Assembly (NCBI GenBank): GCA_030608745.1
Contig: JAUWDQ010000081.1
Location: 1 to 10,483 of the forward strand
DNA length: 10,483 bases
DNA from: Pseudomonadota bacterium
GTDB lineage: Bacteria > Desulfobacterota > BSN033 > WVXP01 > G020346125
Reading direction: 5' to 3'
This document shows positions 1 through 7,000 of the stretch, one piece after another; within the stretch, counting starts at the first letter, position 1; each line of letters opens with the position of its first letter. The notes under the pieces were generated by a model. It was not told where the DNA came from and made no database searches. It saw only the letters and a list, made by a program, of their open reading frames with translations. The position numbers were made by a program, and so were the translations under genes.

Positions 1-389
1 GGCTCCCTCCCGATGGATAACCGCGCTACATCACCCACGGCTAGGGTGAAGCCCAACTCCCCCAATCGCTTTACCCGTTGCCGGATCTGCCTTTTCTTTT
101 CCACCCCCAGCCCCACCAACCATACCAGGAGCCTTTCATCCCGATGATCGATGAAGTAGCCCAGCAGGTGAAAATCGTACTCCTTATAGTGGGTGTTGAT
201 CTCGATGCAAGGAAGGACTTCGATCCCGAATTCCCGGGATATCCTCAATCCCTCTCCCACGTTTGCCACGGAATTGTGGTCCGCAAAGGCGATGGCCTCG
301 AGCTTGAGCTCCTTGGACATTTCAAATATCTCCTCGGGTCCGTGCTGTCCGTCGGAACTAGCCGTGGTATGGATGTGAAGGTCGATCAT
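1..389 (-). CDS. PHP-domain metal-dependent phosphoesterase, N-terminal part (runs off the window)
   Basis: The minus strand reads from ATG 389-387 to the window edge, giving 129 codons. The protein opens with MIDLHIHTTASSDG, the first metal-binding motif (HxH) of the PHP family, followed by FADHNS near residue 41, the second. These motifs bind divalent metals and hydrolyse phosphoesters; stand-alone members of this group (COG0613 type) include nucleases and nucleotidases. The substrate here cannot be told. The start overlaps the pcrA stop (ATGA), which suggests translational coupling, with a GAGG about 10 nt upstream. The C-terminal half is missing because the window ends, not because of damage that I can see. 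The family call is firm and the exact function is open. Confidence 0.85.
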   Translation of the reverse strand, partial: MIDLHIHTTASSDGQHGPEEIFEMSKELKLEAIAFADHNSVANVGEGLRISREFGIEVLPCIEINTHYKEYDFHLLGYFIDHRDERLLVWLVGLGVEKKRQIRQRVKRLGELGFTLAVGDVARLSIGRE

Positions 390-2588
390 GATCTCACAAC
401 CTCGAGGCCGGCTTGTTTGACCTTCAATTTCTTCGTTCCCACCGAGGGGAAGTAGACCCATACCTTGAGGTCCTCTCCGCGGCCCTCCCGCGACTTCACC
501 ACTCCAGGGCCGAATTTGGGATGCCTCACCCATGTTCCCGCCTCCAGGTCTTCCCCATGGCTTTCCCCTAATTCAGCGGAGGCCTCCTCGATCTGGCTGT
601 CGGAGTAGTCGAGATAGGGACTTCCATCCACCTCTCTCTCCCCGTGAAAGGCCATCGCCCCTTCCCCCCGTCCTTCGGGTCAGAAGATCCTGGGGAATCT
701 CCTCGATGAAGCGGGAGGGATAATTGTACCGCTCTGAACCGAACACCCTTCTCCGCTCCGTATTGGTGAGGTAGAGCTTCTCCTTTGCCCTGGTCATCCC
801 CACGTAACAGAGGCGCCGCTCCTCCTCCAGGTCCTCCGCTCCTTCCCCCCTCCTGTGGTGGGGAAAGAGCCCGTCCTCCATTCCCACGAGGAAGACGATG
901 GGAAATTCCAATCCCTTCGCGCAGTGGAGGGTCATCAGGCTCACCCTGTTCGACTTATCATCGTAGTCATCGACATCGCTGATCAGGGAGATTCGATCCA
1001 AGAATCCGGCCAATGTCTTGTCCTCATTTGCCGGATCGTGCTCGTATTGGGCCACCACGTTGACCAATTCCTCCACGTTCTCCCTCCGGGAAACGGCCTC
1101 CGCCGTCAACTCACGGCTCAACCAATCCAAATATCCCGTCCGCCCCAAAACCAGCAAGATGACATCCTGAGGGCCAGCCGTCTTTGCGGCCTCCCGCAAG
1201 GATTCCATTAAATCGATGAATTCACCAACCCTGTTCCTCATGGTGTCCGAAATGCCTCCCCCGGCCTGCCTGAAGGCCTCATAAAGGGTGATCCCCCTTT
1301 CCCTTGCCCACCCTTCCATCCTCCCAATGGTTTTCGGCCCGATACCCCTGGGAGGGCTCTGGATGATCCTCTTCAAGCTTATGTCATCCGCCGGGTTTGC
1401 GATGGCCCTCAGATAGGCGATGACGTCCTTAACCTCCTTCCTCTCATAGAACCTCAAACCGGCGACCACGGCATAGGGGATTCGCACCTTGACCAGCTCC
1501 TCCTCAATGGCTCGGGACTGGGCGTTGGTCCGGTAAAAGGCGGCGAAATCACTGTATCTTCTTTCAGGAAGGTCTTGGATTTCTCGAACGATAAAGCTCG
1601 CCTCCTCCTGCTCATCCTTCCCCGTGAAATAGATGATGGGCTCTCCTTCGGTGTTCTCCGTCCACAATACCTTCTCCCTCCGCTCCCGGTTCCGCCGGAC
1701 CACCTGCCCGGCCGCCTCCAGTATCCGCTTGGTTGAGCGATAATTCTGCTCCAATTTGATCACCGTCGTTCCGTGGAAATCCTTTTCAAAGTTGAGTATA
1801 TTGGTGATCTCCGCGCCTCGCCACCGATAGATGGATTGGTCATCATCCCCCACGACGCAGATATTCCCGTGTTTCCGTACCAGATCCTGAATGAAGCGAT
1901 ACTGAATGAAATTGGTATCCTGGAATTCATCTACCAAAACATAGAGCAGGCGATCTTGATAATGCTCGAGGATTTCGGGGAATTCCCTGAACAGTTTGAC
2001 CGTGGAGAGGAGGAGGTCGCCGAAATCCAGGGCGTTATTTCCCTTGAGCATTTCCTGATAGCCTTCATAAACCAGGGCTACCCTTTTCTGCAGTACGTTG
2101 AATGGGTCCGGCGTAAATTCTTCTTGGAATACGCCGTGATTCTTCGCCCGGTTGATTTCCGCCCGGATTGCCTTGGGATGAAAGGCCAGCTGGTCGATCT
2201 CCAACTCCCTCATAACCGCCTTGATGGCCTGTTCTTGATCCCTCTCATCGTAAATAACGAAATTGCGATTAAAGCCCAGGCGATCGACATATTTTCTCAG
2301 GATCCTGGCGCATGCCGAATGAAAGGTGCTCATCCAGACCCCCTGGCTCGCCCCTCCCAGGAGGTGATCCATCCTCTCCTTCATCTCCCCCGCCGCCTTA
2401 TTGGTGAATGTGACGGCCAGAATCCTCTCGGGGGAGACTCCCTTTTCCAGAATGAGATAGGCGATCCGGTAAGTCAGCACTCGGGTCTTTCCACTGCCCG
2501 CCCCGGCGAAGATGAGCAGGGGGCCCTCGGTCTTTTTTACCGCTTCCCGTTGGACTGGATTGAGATCTTCCAGGAGGTCTAATCCCAT
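386..2588 (-). CDS. pcrA: ATP-dependent DNA helicase UvrD/PcrA, interrupted by a +1 frameshift
   Basis: This is a superfamily 1A 3'-5' helicase for repair and replication-fork clearing. Frame 1 (2588 to stop 573-575) has 671 residues: Walker A AGAGSGKT (28-35), Walker B VDEFQDT (219-225), GDDDQSIYRWRG (247-258), QNYRST (281-286), TLHCAKGLEFP (553-563) and YVGMTRAKEKL (595-605). After about residue 640 the sequence stops resembling the family. The expected C-terminal Tudor-like domain (VRHPKFGPGVV ... VGTKKLKV) lies in the next frame and ends at TGA 386-388. Removing one base, most simply from the run of six C at 664-669 (G on the coding strand), joins both into 733 residues, a normal length for the family. 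The start overlaps the upstream ClC stop (TAATG) behind a GAGGAG ribosome site. All helicase motifs are intact; only the tail is displaced. Confidence 0.93.
664..669 (-). other. Probable frameshift site in pcrA (six-base homopolymer)
   Basis: On the coding strand six G follow ACC CGA AGG AC. The helicase frame runs in from upstream and the C-terminal domain frame opens just after a TGA located slightly upstream of this run. A five-G run would put both in one frame. The position is the most economical choice; any single-base excess between roughly 630 and 680 would do the same. Confidence 0.6.
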
Positions 2589-2883
2589 TATCTCCTCTCT
2601 AAACCCCTTCGGAGAACCGCATTGTTGTATGCAACAATCACATCGGTCCTCTTGAGCATCCCCACCACCTTCTTCAGGTTGTTCCTATCAACCACGGGAG
2701 GTCTGGGCCTGATCCATAAGAGATGCTCTGAAATGCCCGGATCAATAAGCGAAACCCGATGGCCCCGAAGCCGCCCAACACTCCGATGAAAATGGCCAAG
2801 GTGATGGTGACGGTGTATTCACCCTTCCTAAGGGAGGTAATAGCCTTGAGGACCGTTCTCCAGAGAGAGGATCGATTCGGCAT
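2588..2883 (-). pseudogene. ClC-family chloride channel with CBS domain, internal deletion remnant
   Basis: From ATG 2883 about 60 residues match the N-terminus of a ClC channel or H+/Cl- antiporter: a basic start and then a first membrane helix (ITLAIFIGVLGGFGAIGF) continuing to SYGSGPDL, stopping at TGA 2674-2676. From about 2700 down to TAA 2588-2590 a different frame reads LPVVDRNNLKK, VVGMLKRTDVIVAYNNAVLRR, the tail of a CBS domain as found at the C-terminus of ClC-CBS proteins. The whole channel core with the selectivity-filter motifs is absent; a full gene would be near 580-600 codons, so roughly 1.5 kb is missing and the frame is broken. Both ends keep native-looking contacts: 24 nt after glmS and a TAATG overlap with pcrA. 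It cannot make a channel. Confidence 0.8.
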
Positions 2884-2907
2884 CTTCCCCTGTCGCCTTC
2901 CGATTCG

Positions 2908-4737
2908 TTATTCTACCGTAACGCTCTTCGCTAAGTTTCTGGGTTGATCTACATCATTCCCCTTGAAATCCGCTATATAGTAAGCCAGAAGTTGGAGGGG
3001 AATGGTGAGGAGCATCGGGGTTAGGGCGGAAATGGTGGGGGGGATGGAGATGACATCTTCGACCTTGGAGGCAATCTCTTTATCGTCTTGAGAGGCCAGG
3101 GCGATGATCCTTCCCTCCCTGGCATGGACTTCCTCGATGTTGTTCATAACCTTCTCATAGGTATCGTCCCTTGTAGCCAAGGCGACTACGGGCATCTCCC
3201 GATCGATGAGGGCGATGGGACCATGTTTCATCTCCCCGGCGGGATAACCCTCGGCATGGATATAGGAGATCTCCTTCAATTTCAAGGCCCCCTCCAAGGC
3301 TATGGGATAATTGATCCCCCTACCGAGGTAAAGGAAATTCTTGGCATGGACGTACTTCCTGGCTATCCTCTCTATCTCCTTATGTTCCCTGACGACTTCC
3401 TCCAACAGGTGGGGAAGTTTGACCAACTCACCGATGAACTCCTCCATGTGAGGATGGTCGATGTGTCCCGATCGTTTTCCAAGGAAAAGGCTTATCAGAT
3501 AAAGGATAACCAACTGGGTTGAAAATGCCTTAGTAGAGGCAACCCCGATCTCGGGGCCGGCGTAAGTGAAGATGGTGTAATCCGACTCCCTTGAAAGGCT
3601 ACTCTCAACGACGTTACAGATAGCCAGCGTGCGCGCACCCCTTTTCCTTCCCTCCCGCAGGGCAGCCAGAGTATCGGCCGTTTCCCCGGATTGGGAAATG
3701 GCCACAAGCAGGGTTTTCTCATCCACGAGGGGGTTTCTGTATCGGAATTCGGAACCAATATCCACCTCAACGGGAATCCTGGAGAGGGACTCGATGAGAT
3801 ATCTTCCCACCAAGGCCGCGTGATAAGAGGTGCCGCAGGCCACGAGGGCGATCTTATTGATCTCTTTCACCATCTTTTCATCGGTATCCAACCCCTCGAA
3901 GACGATCTCCGAGCGGTCCTCCGAGATCCTTCCCCTGATCGTATCCGTAACTGCCCTGGGCTGCTCCATAATTTCCTTGAGCATGAAATGTTTATATCCC
4001 CCCTTCTCCGCCATGAGGGGATTCCACATCACCCTCTTGGGCTCCCTCGGAATGGACTTTCCCTCCAAATCGAGGACCTCTACTTTCCCACCGGAAAGGA
4101 CAGCCATTTCACCGTCTTCGAGAAAGATGAAGTTCCGTGTATAGGTAAGTACGGCGGGGGTATCAGAAGCGATGAATAATTCGCCCTCTCCCAATCCGAC
4201 GACAAGGGGGCTCTCGCTTCTTGCGGCGATGAGTTTATCGGGCTCCTTTTCGCAGAGAACCCCCAGGGCATAGGACCCCTTGATCTCCCCGAGGGCGCGC
4301 CTCACCGCTTCATCGAAGGGGAGTCCTTCCCGGTGGAAATGGTCAATGAGGTGGGCGATAACCTCGGTGTCCGTCTCCGAATTGAAGACATGGCCCTTTT
4401 CCATCAATACCTTTTTGAGGGATAGATAATTCTCGATGATCCCATTATGAACCACGGCGATGCTTCCCGCCTTATGAGGATGTGCATTATCATCCGAGGG
4501 CCTGCCATGGGTGGCCCATCGGGTATGTCCTATACCAAGCCTTCCCTCGAGGGATTCCCCGGCGATCGCCTCCTCTAGAATCGTCAGTTTTCCCTGTGCA
4601 CGTCGGACCTCTATCTTCCCACCATGAAACACCGCTATGCCCGCGGAATCATAGCCCCTATATTCCAGACGCCTCAGGCCTTCCATCAGAACCTGAACCG
4701 TTTCCCGAGGCCCCAAGTACCCAACTATCCCGCACAT
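2908..4737 (-). CDS. glmS: Glutamine--fructose-6-phosphate aminotransferase (isomerizing), GlmS
   Basis: GlmS makes glucosamine-6-phosphate from fructose-6-phosphate and glutamine, the first committed step to UDP-GlcNAc, in the cytosol. The 609-residue length is the family norm. The glutaminase domain begins MCGIVGYLG, with Cys2 becoming the N-terminal nucleophile, and has HTRWATHG (71-78) and HNGIIENY (97-104). Two SIS domains follow, with ACGTSYHA (300-307) and SQSGETADT (348-356) in the first. The C-terminus DQPRNLAKSVTVE is the usual sugar-phosphate end with the conserved lysine. The start has GAGGAAA immediately upstream. It is the first of a tight minus-strand group (ClC remnant, pcrA, PHP) and lies 326 nt downstream of glmU. 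I find no glmS ribozyme in its leader. Confidence 0.98.
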   Translation of the reverse strand: MCGIVGYLGPRETVQVLMEGLRRLEYRGYDSAGIAVFHGGKIEVRRAQGKLTILEEAIAGESLEGRLGIGHTRWATHGRPSDDNAHPHKAGSIAVVHNGIIENYLSLKKVLMEKGHVFNSETDTEVIAHLIDHFHREGLPFDEAVRRALGEIKGSYALGVLCEKEPDKLIAARSESPLVVGLGEGELFIASDTPAVLTYTRNFIFLEDGEMAVLSGGKVEVLDLEGKSIPREPKRVMWNPLMAEKGGYKHFMLKEIMEQPRAVTDTIRGRISEDRSEIVFEGLDTDEKMVKEINKIALVACGTSYHAALVGRYLIESLSRIPVEVDIGSEFRYRNPLVDEKTLLVAISQSGETADTLAALREGRKRGARTLAICNVVESSLSRESDYTIFTYAGPEIGVASTKAFSTQLVILYLISLFLGKRSGHIDHPHMEEFIGELVKLPHLLEEVVREHKEIERIARKYVHAKNFLYLGRGINYPIALEGALKLKEISYIHAEGYPAGEMKHGPIALIDREMPVVALATRDDTYEKVMNNIEEVHAREGRIIALASQDDKEIASKVEDVISIPPTISALTPMLLTIPLQLLAYYIADFKGNDVDQPRNLAKSVTVE

Positions 4738-4770
4738 TTTCCTCGATCCCTCTAGTATTACGTCTCAAAA

Positions 4771-4788
4771 GTGATTTACAAAAATCAC
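4771..4788. promoter_or_regulatory. Perfect 7+7 palindrome in the glmS leader, possible operator
   Basis: GTGATTT, spacer ACAA, AAATCAC. It lies 34-51 nt upstream of the glmS start and overlaps the start point expected from the weak promoter at 4793-4820. A repressor-type operator is one reading and a small RNA hairpin another. It is not a CRP site, whose half-sites are closer together. Confidence 0.35.
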
Positions 4789-4792
4789 ACCA

Positions 4793-4820
4793 AGACTAAT
4801 CGTACGTATTGAGATGTCAA
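4793..4820 (-). promoter_or_regulatory. Possible glmS promoter
   Basis: On the minus strand a perfect -35 TTGACA (4815-4820) is followed after 16 nt by TAGTCT (4793-4798), which matches only 3 of 6 bases of the -10 consensus. Transcription would start near 4786. The good -35 and the position make it worth listing, but the -10 is poor. Confidence 0.35.
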
Positions 4821-4985
4821 AATGTAAAATTCGAAGCACTAAATTCGAAATCGCCTCGGCTGAGCTCGTCGCAGGCCGAAACAATAACAAAATTCAAATT
4901 TTCCAATTTCTTCAAGATGTTTGGAATTTTGGTCATTTGATATTTGGATTTGTTTAGTATTTCGATATTCGAATTTCGGATTTAA
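4821..4985. repeat. AT-rich imperfect inverted-repeat element between glmU and glmS
   Basis: The spacer 4738-5063 has no gene. Most of it is a string of short variations on AAATTCGAAAT, AATTCAAATTTT, GGAATTTTGGTCATTTG and ATTTCGATATTCGAATTT; the left part is rich in TTCGAA-type words and the right part carries their complements, so the segment can fold back on itself. It encloses a GC-rich hairpin at 4856-4879. Intergenic elements of this look recur in many uncultured bacterial genomes as far as I recall. It is non-coding; plus-strand reading frames here lack ribosome sites. Confidence 0.55.
4856..4879. repeat. GC-rich hairpin within the intergenic repeat element
   Basis: TCGGCTG (4856-4862) can pair with CAGGCCGA (4872-4879) with one bulged G, closing a 9-nt loop AGCTCGTCG. 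The TGAGCTCGTCG core resembles the widespread REP-like TGAGCTTGTCGAAG repeats of bacteria. There is no T-run on either side, so it is not a terminator. Confidence 0.45.
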
Positions 4986-5063
4986 AGTGTCGTATTTCTG
5001 GACGCTTTGCGATTGTGGAAATTATGCAAGTTATTACCGGGACACCAATCTAGCCGGAAAGGC

Positions 5064-6452
5064 CTATTTCTTCCTCGCCTTCCTATGTTTCCAACCCCTT
5101 ATCGTTTTCTGCTTGGAGCGGCTGATGGCCAAAGCACCCTCTGGGATGTCTTTTGTTATGGTGGAGCCCGCTCCAATGGTCGAGCCCTTTTTTACGGTGA
5201 CCGGTGCAACCAGCTCGACATTACTGCCGACGAATACGTCGTCTTCTATCACCGTTGGGTGCTTCTTCTTCCCATCATAATTACACGTAATGGTCCCCGC
5301 CCCGACATTCACATCCCTTCCCACCGTGGTATCCCCGAGGTAGGTCAGGTGGTTGGCCTTCGATCCCTCGCCGATAATGGATTTTTTTACCTCCACGAAA
5401 TTTCCGATTCGGGCGTTCCGTTTGACCACCGTCCCGGGCCTCAGCCGCGCGAATGGGCCGATGCTGGCGCCCTCGTTGATAGTACTTTCGGCAATAACTG
5501 AGGATGCCCTGATCACCACGTCACTCGAGATTTTCGAGTCGGTGATCTGCGAATTCGGCTCGAGGACACACCTTTCCCCGATGGTCGTCTCTCCTTGAAG
5601 ATAGCAATTGGGATAGATTACCGTATCCCGTCCAACTCGGACCGTTTTGTCGATGTACGTGGTTTTGGGGTCGACGATGGTCACACCATCGAGCATCATT
5701 TGGGTGAGCAATTCATTGCGCAGGATTTCATCGGCCTTCGCCAAATCGACCCGTGTGTTAATGCCCATCACCTCCGTGGGATCTTCCACCGCAAAGCCGT
5801 ATACCCTTTCCCCCTGCTCATTGGCGATGGCTGCAATATCCGTCAGATAGTACTCCCCCTGAGCGTTGTCCGTCCTCACCCGCCCCAGTGCCTCAAAGAG
5901 AAACGGTGAATCTATGCAGTATATCCCGGCATTGACCTCTTTTATGGCCATCTCGGGAGGGGAGACATCTCTTTCCTCGACGATTCTCCCGACCAATCCA
6001 CCATCCATCCTCACAATCCGACCGTAACCAGCAGGGTATTCCAAAATCGCCGTCATAACGGTGATGGTGCTGCCATTGCTCTTATGGGCATCGATAAATT
6101 TCCCAACGGTATCCCTTTTAAGCAGGGGGACATCTGCACAGAGGATCAGGACTGTCCCCTTGAATCCCTTCAAATGGTCTTCGGTGCAGAGCACGGCGTG
6201 CCCCGTCCCCAAGGGATCTCCCTGGTCCACGAAGATCAGCCGGTTATCGGGGAAGTGGGCTCGGATTTTCTCCCCCTGGTACCCCACAACCACAATGGTC
6301 TTCCCCGAGTTTATGCCATTGAGGGAGAGGTCGATGGGATAGCCCACCATGGGAACACCCAATAAGGGATGGAGGACCTTAACGAGATCCGATTTCATCC
6401 GGGTTCCCTTGCCGGCGGCCAAGATAATGGTAGTCAGATCATCATTGCCCAT
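5064..6452 (-). CDS. glmU: Bifunctional UDP-N-acetylglucosamine pyrophosphorylase / glucosamine-1-phosphate N-acetyltransferase, GlmU
   Basis: GlmU carries out the last two steps to UDP-GlcNAc: acetylation of glucosamine-1-phosphate with acetyl-CoA, then uridylyl transfer from UTP, in the cytosol. The 462 residues match the family. The N-terminal pyrophosphorylase domain has LAAGKGTRM (11-19), GDPLGTGHAVL (78-88) and the metal-site ADVP (106-109). The C-terminal left-handed beta-helix (about 255-445) shows hexapeptide repeats and RPGTVV (338-343), NHLTYLGD (367-374) with the catalytic-type histidine, and GAGTITCNYDG (384-394). The tail KHRKARKK is strongly basic. A promoter lies 48-75 nt upstream of the start. 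GlmS follows downstream; glmM, needed between the two, is elsewhere. Confidence 0.98.
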   Translation of the reverse strand: MGNDDLTTIILAAGKGTRMKSDLVKVLHPLLGVPMVGYPIDLSLNGINSGKTIVVVGYQGEKIRAHFPDNRLIFVDQGDPLGTGHAVLCTEDHLKGFKGTVLILCADVPLLKRDTVGKFIDAHKSNGSTITVMTAILEYPAGYGRIVRMDGGLVGRIVEERDVSPPEMAIKEVNAGIYCIDSPFLFEALGRVRTDNAQGEYYLTDIAAIANEQGERVYGFAVEDPTEVMGINTRVDLAKADEILRNELLTQMMLDGVTIVDPKTTYIDKTVRVGRDTVIYPNCYLQGETTIGERCVLEPNSQITDSKISSDVVIRASSVIAESTINEGASIGPFARLRPGTVVKRNARIGNFVEVKKSIIGEGSKANHLTYLGDTTVGRDVNVGAGTITCNYDGKKKHPTVIEDDVFVGSNVELVAPVTVKKGSTIGAGSTITKDIPEGALAISRSKQKTIRGWKHRKARKK

Positions 6453-6499
6453 TTTAACGGATTCCCTTCTTTGATCGTTATATTGTGTAATAACAACCC

Positions 6500-6527
6500 A
6501 TTATATCTCATTTCCGCCGCCAGTCAA
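6500..6527 (-). promoter_or_regulatory. Sigma70-type promoter for glmU
   Basis: On the minus strand TTGACT (6522-6527), 16-nt spacer, TATAAT (6500-6505, perfect -10). Transcription would start near 6493 and give a leader of about 40 nt before the glmU ATG at 6452. GAAGGG lies in that leader as a moderately placed ribosome site. Confidence 0.75.
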
Positions 6528-6552
6528 GGTCAACTACCGCCTTCCGCCCCCT

Positions 6553-6616
6553 TGCAGAACTGCAGCACCGCATAACCCCAGCACTATATTATCGCAGCAC
6601 TGCATAACCGCAGCAC
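6553..6616. repeat. Array of eight 8-bp units, consensus about YGCAGCAC/YGCATAAC
   Basis: Read in steps of exactly eight from 6553: TGCAGAAC, TGCAGCAC, CGCATAAC, CCCAGCAC, TATATTAT, CGCAGCAC, TGCATAAC, CGCAGCAC. One unit differs completely but keeps the 8-bp phase. Within it, 6562-6577 and 6594-6609 agree at 15 of 16 bases. It sits between the divergent glmU and tRNA promoters and has no coding potential that I can support. Alternating GCAG and TGC words may let it form small hairpins. Confidence 0.7.
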
Positions 6617-6630
6617 CTTGCTGTTTTCCC

Positions 6631-6659
6631 TTGACAGACAATGACTCTTCTATTATATA
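6631..6659 (+). promoter_or_regulatory. Sigma70-type promoter for tRNA-Phe
   Basis: Perfect -35 TTGACA (6631-6636), 17-nt spacer, TATATA (6654-6659) in an AT-rich stretch. The start point would be about 6666, some 12 nt before the mature tRNA. It is divergent from the glmU promoter. Confidence 0.75.
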
Positions 6660-6677
6660 TCCTGTAGCCCAAATGGT

Positions 6678-6753
6678 GCCGGGATAGCTCAGTCGGTAGA
6701 GCAGGGGACTGAAAATCCCCGTGTCGGTGGTTCGATTCCGCCTCCCGGCACCA
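6678..6753 (+). tRNA. tRNA-Phe(GAA)
   Basis: This is a 76-nt cloverleaf with encoded CCA. The acceptor stem GCCGGGA (6678-6684) pairs with TCCCGGC (6743-6749), followed by discriminator A and CCA. The D-arm contains AGCTCAGTCGGTAGAGC. The anticodon stem GGGGA/TCCCC encloses loop CTGAAAA, giving anticodon GAA. The T-arm is GGTGG, TTCGATT, CCGCC with one G-T pair. All arms pair properly. The gene has its own promoter and terminator, and its 3' end is partly duplicated at 10227-10258. Confidence 0.98.
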
Positions 6754-6771
6754 CTAAAATCTTAGCATTCA

Positions 6772-6801
6772 GGCAGGGTCAGCAATGGCCTTGCCTTTTT
6801 T
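6772..6801 (+). terminator. Rho-independent terminator after tRNA-Phe
   Basis: A 10-bp stem, GGCAGGGTCA with TGGCCTTGCC (two G-T pairs), closes a GCAA tetraloop and is followed by six T (6796-6801). It begins 19 nt after the tRNA end. Confidence 0.9.
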
Positions 6802-7000
6802 CTTGTGAACCCTGTTCTACTCTGATACCATAGGCCCGTCAGGTGGTCCAACCAAAAGGTCTTTTCTTGCTGACCAGAGATGCTATCCCACTAGAGGTCC
6901 GGTTAAAGATTTTTAAACGGAATGGATAAGTAAACTTCTACAGGAAATCCTGGATTACGAGAAATCCAACAAAGACATCAAAGGCAAAGAGGGCCACAAA
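6802..7000. other. Gene-free stretch before the TM2 protein
   Basis: I see no complete gene, promoter or RNA here. From 6917 the frame of the next gene is open with plausible codons (TEWISKLLQEILDYEKSN...) up to its ATG, but a TAA at 6914-6916 precedes it and it holds no ATG, GTG or TTG. GAGGG at 6989-6993 serves as the ribosome site for ATG 7001. Confidence 0.6.

Noticed and set aside
1773..2582. Long plus-strand frame opposite pcrA
   Set aside because: It is the antisense shadow of a strongly conserved helicase gene and has no family features of its own.
4738..5063. glmS ribozyme or riboswitch in the glmS leader
   Set aside because: The spacer is dominated by AT-rich repeat words; I see none of the paired core of the glmS ribozyme.
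6553..6616. CRISPR array
   Set aside because: Units are 8 bp with no unique spacers and no cas genes nearby.
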